DNA from: UBA2219 sp964612075
Lineage (GTDB): Bacteria > Desulfobacterota > Deferrimicrobia > Deferrimicrobiales > Deferrimicrobiaceae
Direction of reading: 5' to 3'
Length of the DNA: 64,000 bases
Assembly: GCA_964612075.1 (NCBI GenBank)
Contig: CAZTFC010000004.1
Coordinates: forward strand, 21,576 to 85,575
Of this stretch, positions 59,123 through 64,000 are shown piece by piece; within the stretch, counting starts at the first letter, position 1, and each line of letters begins with the position of its first letter. The notes under the pieces were generated by a model that did not search any database, was not told where the DNA came from, and was given only the letters and a program-made list of their open reading frames with translations. The translations under genes and the position numbers were made by a program.

Positions 59123-59994
59123 CGATCCCCGCCCTTCGCGGGTCGGGCGGCGCTTCCCATGCACCCGCCTCCCGCGTGCTCGTACCGCTCCATCGCCGCC
59201 CTCTCCTCCTTCAGGTACGACCGGTTCCGGAGGACGAGCTCCCTGAAGTCGACCTGGTGCCCGTCGAACTCGGGGCCGTCCACGCAGGCGAACTTCACCG
59301 CCCCGCCCACGGTCACCCGGCAGGCGCCGCACATCCCGGTGGCGTCCACCATGATCGGGTTCAGGCTCACGACGGTCCGGATACGGCGGAGCCGGGTCAC
59401 CTCGGCGACGGCCCGCATCATCACCACGGGGCCGATGGCGATGCACAGGTCGATCTTCTCGCCGCGGTCGATCATCTCCTGGAGCGCGGTCGTGACGAAC
59501 CCCTTCGCGGCGTACGAACCGTCGTCCGTGGTGACGACCATGGCGTCGGAGACCGCGCGCATCTCGTCCTCGAGGATGAGCAGCTCCTTCGTCCTCGCCC
59601 CGAGGATCGTCACCAGGCGGTTCCCCGCCTCCTTGACGGCGGCGGCGATCGGTAGGAGAGGGGCGGCCCCGATGCCCCCGCCGATCCCGACGACGGTCCC
59701 GAACTTCTCGATGTGCGTGGGCTTGCCGAGGGGGCCGACGACGTCCGTGTAGGCGTCCCCGGCCCGCAGGCGCGAGAACACGGAGGTGGACTTTCCGACC
59801 GCCTGGAAGATGACCGTCACCGACCCCTCCGCGGGGTCGGAGCCGACGATCGTCAGGGGGACCCGTTCCCCGTCCTCCCCGTGGCGGAGCACCAGGAACT
59901 GCCCCGCCTTCCGCTTCCGGGCGATCCGGGGAGCAAGGATCCGCTGCCGGAAGACATTCCCGGCGATCTCTGTCGTTTCTAGCACTTGGAACAC
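59119..59994 (-). CDS. NfnA/SudB-like FAD-NAD(P)-binding subunit
   Basis: A 291-residue ferredoxin-NADP reductase-type protein: FAD-binding barrel (GQFLVLRHGEDGERVPLTIVGSD), NAD site VVGIGGGIGAAPLLPIA, and C-terminal [2Fe-2S]-type cysteines in MVDATGMCGACRVTVGG and KFACVDGPEFDGH. Same layout as PyrK and sulfide dehydrogenase subunit B. Joined to the GltA-like gene by ATGA, consistent with an NfnAB-type complex. The C-terminus extends about 25 residues beyond the core and ends with another Cys. Confidence 0.92.
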   Translation of the reverse strand: MFQVLETTEIAGNVFRQRILAPRIARKRKAGQFLVLRHGEDGERVPLTIVGSDPAEGSVTVIFQAVGKSTSVFSRLRAGDAYTDVVGPLGKPTHIEKFGTVVGIGGGIGAAPLLPIAAAVKEAGNRLVTILGARTKELLILEDEMRAVSDAMVVTTDDGSYAAKGFVTTALQEMIDRGEKIDLCIAIGPVVMMRAVAEVTRLRRIRTVVSLNPIMVDATGMCGACRVTVGGAVKFACVDGPEFDGHQVDFRELVLRNRSYLKEERAAMERYEHAGGGCMGSAARPAKGGDR

Positions 59995-60062
59995 GGAATC
60001 CCCCCGCGCGCCCGGCTATCTAATCGTCCCGGACGGAAGATGATATCACCGCGCAGCCGATA

Positions 60063-60650
60063 TCAGGATGGGAAAACGGCCCGGATGTCGCTCCGGAGAC
60101 GATCGATCCCCGCCTTGTTCCGCGCGGAGGTCCATATCACCGCGCCGCCGCCGTCGAGCCACGGTTCCCCGGCGAACCGGGAGAGCGCCCCGGACAGCTC
60201 GCTCGCCGAAAGCTTGTCCGCCTTGGTCCCCACCCATCGGTACGGCACGGAATGCGCCGCGAGGTACTCCGCGAGCCGCCGGTCCTCCTCGCCGGGGCCG
60301 CGGCGAAGGTCCACCAGGATGTAGACCCGGCGCAACAGGCGGCAACCGGAAAGATACCCCTCCACCAGACGCTTCCACGACTCCCGTTCCGACATGGAGA
60401 CCTTCGCGAACCCGTACCCGGGAAGATCGGCGAAGGCGAACCGGCCCGCCACCTCGAAGAGCGCGATCCCGCGGGTCCTGCCCGGGGTGTTGCTCACCCG
60501 CGCGAGCCGCGTCCGGCCGGTCAACGCGTTCAGCAGCGACGATTTTCCGACGTTCGACCGCCCGGCGAACGCCACCTGCGGAAGCCGGACGCCGGGCCAC
60601 GCGGTCCCGACGGGATCGAAGAGGAGGAAACTCGCACCGGGAAACGTCAT
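60063..60650 (-). CDS. engB: Ribosome-assembly GTPase EngB (YsxC/YihA)
   Basis: A 195-residue GTPase of the TrmE-Era-EngA-EngB class: G1 FAGRSNVGKSSLLNAL, G2 Thr in SNTPGRTRGIALFEV, G3 DLPGYGFAKVS, G4 GTKADKL, and a G5-like SARNKAGI. Length and motifs are normal. It lies 9 bases from the TlpA-like gene; the 68-base gap to 59994 contains no clear terminator. Confidence 0.95.
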   Translation of the reverse strand: MTFPGASFLLFDPVGTAWPGVRLPQVAFAGRSNVGKSSLLNALTGRTRLARVSNTPGRTRGIALFEVAGRFAFADLPGYGFAKVSMSERESWKRLVEGYLSGCRLLRRVYILVDLRRGPGEEDRRLAEYLAAHSVPYRWVGTKADKLSASELSGALSRFAGEPWLDGGGAVIWTSARNKAGIDRLRSDIRAVFPS

Positions 60651-60659
60651 GGACGGGAA

Positions 60660-61217
60660 TTACGGCTTCCTGGCCGGCTGCATGAGCTTTTCCAGCTCCT
60701 CTTCCGCGACCGGCCCCTTCCTTGCGAAAGCGATCCGCCCCCCCTTTTCGATCATGAACGTCGAGGGGATCTCGGAGACGCCGAAGAGGTCGGCCACCCG
60801 GAACGCGTCCCGCGCGTCGGGCTCGTCCATGAGGACCCGGAACGTGTACCCTTCCTGACGCGCAAACCCCGCCACCGCCCCGCCCAGGGACGGCCCGTCG
60901 AGCGAGACGCCCACCACGCGCCAGCCGGCGTCCCGGTGCCTGTCCTGGAGCCTCTGCGCGACCGCCAGCTCCCGCCGGCACGGCTCGCAGAAGATCGAGA
61001 AGAAGACGACGAGGGACGGGGTCCTGCCGCTCTCCGCCCCGAAGTCGAAGGACTCCCCCGCGGTGTCCTTCACGGCGAATCCGGGGGCCGACGCCCCCGG
61101 CTCGAGCATCTTCCGGACCGCGGCCGCCTTTTCCTCGGAAAAGCCGCTCGCGGCGGCGCCGAGAACGGCAAGAAGCGAGGCCAGGGCGACGAGAACGCGC
61201 CCGCCCCGGCCGAACAC
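60660..61217 (-). CDS. TlpA/ResA-like thioredoxin-fold protein
   Basis: A secreted thiol-disulfide protein of about 185 residues. After a signal peptide (VLVALASLLAVLGAAASGFS) comes an AhpC/TSA-Redoxin fold with the active CxxC motif in SIFCEPCRREL and cis-Pro in EIPSTFMIEKGG. I prefer GTG 61217, preceded by GGGAGGGCGG and lying after the upstream gene's stop; an ATG at 61259 would overlap that gene by 26 bases. It may supply reduction for cytochrome or envelope protein maturation; the partner is unknown. Confidence 0.88.
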   Translation of the reverse strand: MFGRGGRVLVALASLLAVLGAAASGFSEEKAAAVRKMLEPGASAPGFAVKDTAGESFDFGAESGRTPSLVVFFSIFCEPCRRELAVAQRLQDRHRDAGWRVVGVSLDGPSLGGAVAGFARQEGYTFRVLMDEPDARDAFRVADLFGVSEIPSTFMIEKGGRIAFARKGPVAEEELEKLMQPARKP

Positions 61218-61233
61218 GCCCCGCCCTCCCGTC

Positions 61234-62328
61234 TCACACCTTCGGGAGAAGGTCTTCATGCACCGTCACCTTGCCCTTCTTCCGGAGCCCTTCGATGTAT
61301 TCCTCGAACGCCGTGCGCCGCTTCTGGTTCTTCAGGACCTCCCTGAGCTGCTCCCTCACCGAGTCGATGGGGGGCGCCTTCGCCTTGTCCCCCTGCATCA
61401 TCTGCACGCGCCTCGCGTAATCCGCGGCGACCTCCTGGTCGGACACCGCGGGGAGATTCCCCGTGACGTTGTCGAACAGCATGTTTGCGACGACCGCGCT
61501 CTCCATGTTGCGCCGCGCCGTCTTGTACTCCTCGGTCCCGCCGACGCCCTGCTTCTTCGAATAGGCCTTGAGCGACCGCAGGACCAGCTCCTGATCGAGG
61601 ATCCTGCCGACGAGGGCCCGGGTCACTTCGGGGGTCCGCTGGTCCGGGCGGATCGGCAGCATCGGCATCTCCGCGATGATCTTCTTCACGTCCCCGTAGA
61701 GGATCTTTTCGTCCCCGGCGGATGCGATCACGGCATCGTCGGGAAGCGACTCCCCCTTCTCAATCCGTTCCAGGACCGCGTTGTCGACGGCGGCCCCGGT
61801 CTCCTGCCTCGCCGCCACGACCAGGTCCTTCTGGATCTTGCGGAGCTGGCGGCCGACGATGGCCTTCGACGCCCTGCCCGCCGCCTCCGCATCCGAGAGG
61901 CCCGCGTTCTCCCCCTTGATCTTGTCCGCCTCGGCCTTGATCTCCTTCTCGTCCAGCTTCAGCTTCTCCCTGGCCTCTTTCCGGACCAGGGCGTCGACCT
62001 GCACGCCGATCTCGTTCTTCCGGATGGTCCCTTTGTATTCCTCCGTGTCGGCGAGCCCCATCGCCAGGGCCGCCTGGACGACGAGGCGCCCGGCGACGAG
62101 CTGGTCGACCGCCCGCTTCTTCTGCTCCACCGGCACGTCCGGAAACGCGAAGATCCCGGTCGGTGCGCCGAGCAGCTCCCGAAGCTCGAGAACGGAGATA
62201 TCGTCGCCGTTCACCGTGGCGACGACCTCCCGGTTGAAGTCCTTCTTCGAGCACCCGCCCGCGAGCGCCGCGCACGCGATCCCCGCCGCCGCGACGACGG
62301 CGTACAACGTCTTCCTGGACATCTCCAC
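61234..62328 (-). CDS. SurA/EpsD-like periplasmic chaperone lipoprotein
   Basis: A 364-residue lipoprotein: lipobox ALAGGCSKKDF (Cys near 26), then a SurA-type N-terminal helical domain (REVVATVNGDDISVLELRELLG ... QKKRAVDQLVAGRLVVQAALAMG) and a helical C-terminal half. The parvulin PPIase domain is not evident, so it may be a chaperone only. Resembles the lipoprotein PPIases found near polysaccharide genes. Neighbours are a thioredoxin-fold protein and a DUF362 protein. Confidence 0.85.
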   Translation of the reverse strand: MEMSRKTLYAVVAAAGIACAALAGGCSKKDFNREVVATVNGDDISVLELRELLGAPTGIFAFPDVPVEQKKRAVDQLVAGRLVVQAALAMGLADTEEYKGTIRKNEIGVQVDALVRKEAREKLKLDEKEIKAEADKIKGENAGLSDAEAAGRASKAIVGRQLRKIQKDLVVAARQETGAAVDNAVLERIEKGESLPDDAVIASAGDEKILYGDVKKIIAEMPMLPIRPDQRTPEVTRALVGRILDQELVLRSLKAYSKKQGVGGTEEYKTARRNMESAVVANMLFDNVTGNLPAVSDQEVAADYARRVQMMQGDKAKAPPIDSVREQLREVLKNQKRRTAFEEYIEGLRKKGKVTVHEDLLPKV

Positions 62329-62364
62329 TTTCTTTCTCCTCTCGGTGTTCCTAAAAAAGATTTG

Positions 62365-63285
62365 TCAAACGCGCAGCAGGCGGACCTGCGACGGGGAAGA
62401 GATCCCCAGCCCCGACTCCAGCGCCTTGCGCAGGTGTGCCACGTTTTCCGCCTTCAGGCCGAATACCCCCTCCGCGGCCGCGACGTCCGCCGCCAGGACG
62501 TTCCCGGAGGCGAACGCGGCCCCGAAATTCCGTACGTCCGCGAGGTCCCCGCCCGACGGCCCGTTCCGGAGGAGCACGCGGCTCGCGTCGATCACCGTCA
62601 GGTGGCTCGGCAGCCTCCGGTTGACGTCCACGAGGCACTCGGGGATCCGGAAGTGGATCTGTCCCCGGTTGCCGCCCATGACGCCCATCAGGTTCTTCAT
62701 CCCGAGGGTGACGTCCGACAGCGAGTGGTGCTTGGCGATGGGAACGTTGACGAGCTTGTCCGCCTCGAGGACGTCCCGGTACAGTTCCCACGAGGAAATC
62801 GCGAGCGCTCCCTTGATCTCCGTCCGGACGAACTTGCGCCCCTCGACGTGGTAGATGCGGAGGGCGTCCGCCACGCCGTTCTTCTTCGCGAAGCGCTCCA
62901 CGGCCTCCTGGATCCCGCTGCTGGCGTAGCACCGCCTCGCCTCGTTGCACGTCCGGTCGAACACGCGGACCGTCTTCGCCCCCGCGGCGAGGCACATCGA
63001 GGCCACGGCCACCACGACGTCGGGGTGGGTGTTCGCCGCCTGCTCGGGAGTCCGGTCCCACCCGATGTTGGGCTTGACGACCACGACGTCCCCCCGGGAC
63101 ACGAAGGCCTTCATGCCGCCGAGCGCCGCCACCGCCTTCTCCGCGTTCTCCCCGGGCGAGCCTCCCCGGGCCATGGCGACGGGGACCTGCGGGCCCTCGG
63201 CCGCGCCGAGCCGCGAAACGGAGGCGGGAAGGACGGCGATTCCCGCCGCGATCCCCGCCAGGCGCAGGAATTCTCTACGATCCAT
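62365..63285 (-). CDS. DUF362 protein with Tat-type signal
   Basis: A 306-residue exported protein. DRREFLRLAGIAAGIAVLPASV is a twin-arginine-like signal; the mature part has the DUF362 pattern VVVKPNIGW, AANTHPDVVVAVASMCLAAGAKTVRV and HHSLSDVTLGMKNLMGVMGGNRG. Unlike some family members it has no ferredoxin motif. I chose ATG 63285, which has GGGAG eight bases before it; an ATG at 63300 lacks a ribosome site. A weak promoter (CGGACA-17-TATAGC) may lie just upstream on the minus strand. Function is unknown. Confidence 0.82.
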   Translation of the reverse strand: MDRREFLRLAGIAAGIAVLPASVSRLGAAEGPQVPVAMARGGSPGENAEKAVAALGGMKAFVSRGDVVVVKPNIGWDRTPEQAANTHPDVVVAVASMCLAAGAKTVRVFDRTCNEARRCYASSGIQEAVERFAKKNGVADALRIYHVEGRKFVRTEIKGALAISSWELYRDVLEADKLVNVPIAKHHSLSDVTLGMKNLMGVMGGNRGQIHFRIPECLVDVNRRLPSHLTVIDASRVLLRNGPSGGDLADVRNFGAAFASGNVLAADVAAAEGVFGLKAENVAHLRKALESGLGISSPSQVRLLRV

Positions 63286-63353
63286 CCGGTCATCTCCCAT
63301 ATGTGCTATAAATTACCATGTTTTCTTGTCCGTATCCCGCGGCAGAGGCGAAC

Positions 63354-64000
63354 ATGCCCACCTCGTACACCGCCACCCGCGTGCTGATCGCCATCCCGGC
63401 CTATCGCGAGGAGAAGATGATCGGCGCCGTCGTCGGGGCGGTCCGCAGACTCTACCCTTACGACATCCTCGTGGTCAACGACGGCTCGCCGGACGGCACT
63501 TCGGAAGCCGCGCGCGGCGCGGGGGCGATCGTCCTGGACCTGCCGTGCAATCTCGGCATCGGAGGCGCGGTTCAGACCTCCTTCCTGTACGCCCTGGAGC
63601 ACGGCTACGACGCGGTGGTCCGGATCGACGGGGACGGGCAGCACGAGCCCGCCGATATCGCCCGGGTCCTGGAACCGATCCTCTCGGGGAAAGCCGAGGC
63701 CGCGATCGGGTCCCGCTTCCTCTCCGAAACGGGATACCGCACGCCGTTCCTGAGGTTGGCCGGGATCCGCTTCTTCCGGCTCCTCGTGAACCTGTTCACC
63801 GGCTACCGCGTCACCGACCCCACCTCGGGGTTCTTCGCCGTCAACCGGCGGCTGCTCGAATTCTATTCGACATTGTATCCGTCCGACTATCCCGAGGTCG
63901 ACTCCTACATCCTCATGCACCGGCTGAAGGCCCGCGCGGTGGAGATCCCGGCCCGGATGTACGAGCGGGAGGAGGGCAAATCCTCCATCACGCCTTTCCG
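63354..64000 (+). CDS. GT2-family (dolichol-phosphate-mannose synthase-like) transferase, cut by window edge
   Basis: The first 215 residues of a family 2 transferase: VLIAIPAYREEKMIGAVVGAV, ILVVNDGSPDGTSEAARGAGA, NLGIGGAVQTSFLYALEHGYD and the DxD-type IDGDGQHEPADI, then SGFFAVNRRLLEFYS. These are features of polyprenyl-phosphate sugar synthases. The ATG at 63354 has AGAGGCG before it; another ATG 36 bases upstream is in frame. It runs off the right edge, so any C-terminal membrane domain is not seen. Divergent from the DUF362 gene. Confidence 0.9.
   Translation, partial: MPTSYTATRVLIAIPAYREEKMIGAVVGAVRRLYPYDILVVNDGSPDGTSEAARGAGAIVLDLPCNLGIGGAVQTSFLYALEHGYDAVVRIDGDGQHEPADIARVLEPILSGKAEAAIGSRFLSETGYRTPFLRLAGIRFFRLLVNLFTGYRVTDPTSGFFAVNRRLLEFYSTLYPSDYPEVDSYILMHRLKARAVEIPARMYEREEGKSSITPF

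Noticed and set aside
1..64000. CRISPR arrays, insertion sequences, prophage, tRNA or rRNA genes
   Set aside because: No regularly spaced repeats, transposase motifs, phage genes or tRNA-like cloverleaf were noticed on either strand; reading by eye cannot exclude a short degenerate element.

Overview
The window is a gene-dense stretch of high-GC bacterial chromosome with almost no intergenic space. The gene content is that of a Gram-negative former deltaproteobacterium (Desulfuromonadota / Desulfobacterota type): a pilMNOPQ type IVa pilus secretin operon, pilA driven by a sigma-54 promoter next to a PilR-type activator, a deltaproteobacterial-style chain tlyA-dxs-ispA-xseB-M23-xseA-deacetylase-ctpA-envC-ftsX-ftsE, and an NfnAB-like oxidoreductase pair. 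The lineage is inferred from gene order and base composition only; no rRNA, tRNA, insertion sequence, prophage or CRISPR array is seen.

Layout. (1) 1-5285, minus: the pilus alignment/secretin operon (XRE regulator, pilM, N, O, P, Q), with a good sigma-70 promoter and a 12-bp palindrome upstream; pilQ loses its last few residues at the left edge. (2) 5409-11427, minus: glycosyltransferase, AsnB-type amidotransferase, sensor kinase and NtrC-type regulator. (3) 11578-26169, plus: an ABC-exporter-dependent polysaccharide (O-antigen-like) locus with Wzm/Wzt, a second AsnB, a chain of glycosyltransferases joined mostly by 4-base stop/start overlaps, and an unusual P-loop ATPase-methyltransferase fusion that could be a chain terminator. 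Inserted near its end is a two-gene module (HAMP-like membrane protein and a prepilin) with its own promoter. (4) 26147-37627, minus: pilA followed at once by an O-antigen-ligase/O-oligosaccharyltransferase-like protein with a TPR tail, then a TPR protein, an ABC-2 exporter, a WecA/MraY-like initiating transferase, an FAD protein, a glycosyltransferase, prepilin peptidase PilD, a methyltransferase-GT2 fusion and a methyltransferase. A near-perfect intrinsic terminator sits just after pilA, inside the first codons of the next ORF. (5) 37723-43808, minus: LysM protein, dprA, topA and a PilR-like regulator. (6) 43875-56325, minus: isoprenoid, nuclease, peptidoglycan and division genes. (7) 56409-57675, plus: small membrane protein and an orphan HgdB-like protein. 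(8) 57689-63285, minus: NfnAB-like pair, EngB, TlpA-like and SurA-like proteins, a DUF362 protein. (9) 63354 to the right edge, plus: a truncated GT2.

How it fits together. The type IV pilus genes (pilMNOPQ, pilD, pilA, pilR, an extra prepilin) are interleaved with surface glycan genes, so pilus and glycan export probably share a locus, and pilA sits next to a plausible pilin-glycosylating enzyme. The ABC export locus has the parts of a capped-chain system: Wzt with a C-terminal domain that could read a chain end, and one protein carrying both a kinase-like and a methyltransferase domain that could make the cap. That fusion, the pilA terminator/OTase junction and an FtsE lacking several catalytic ATPase residues are the most interesting observations.
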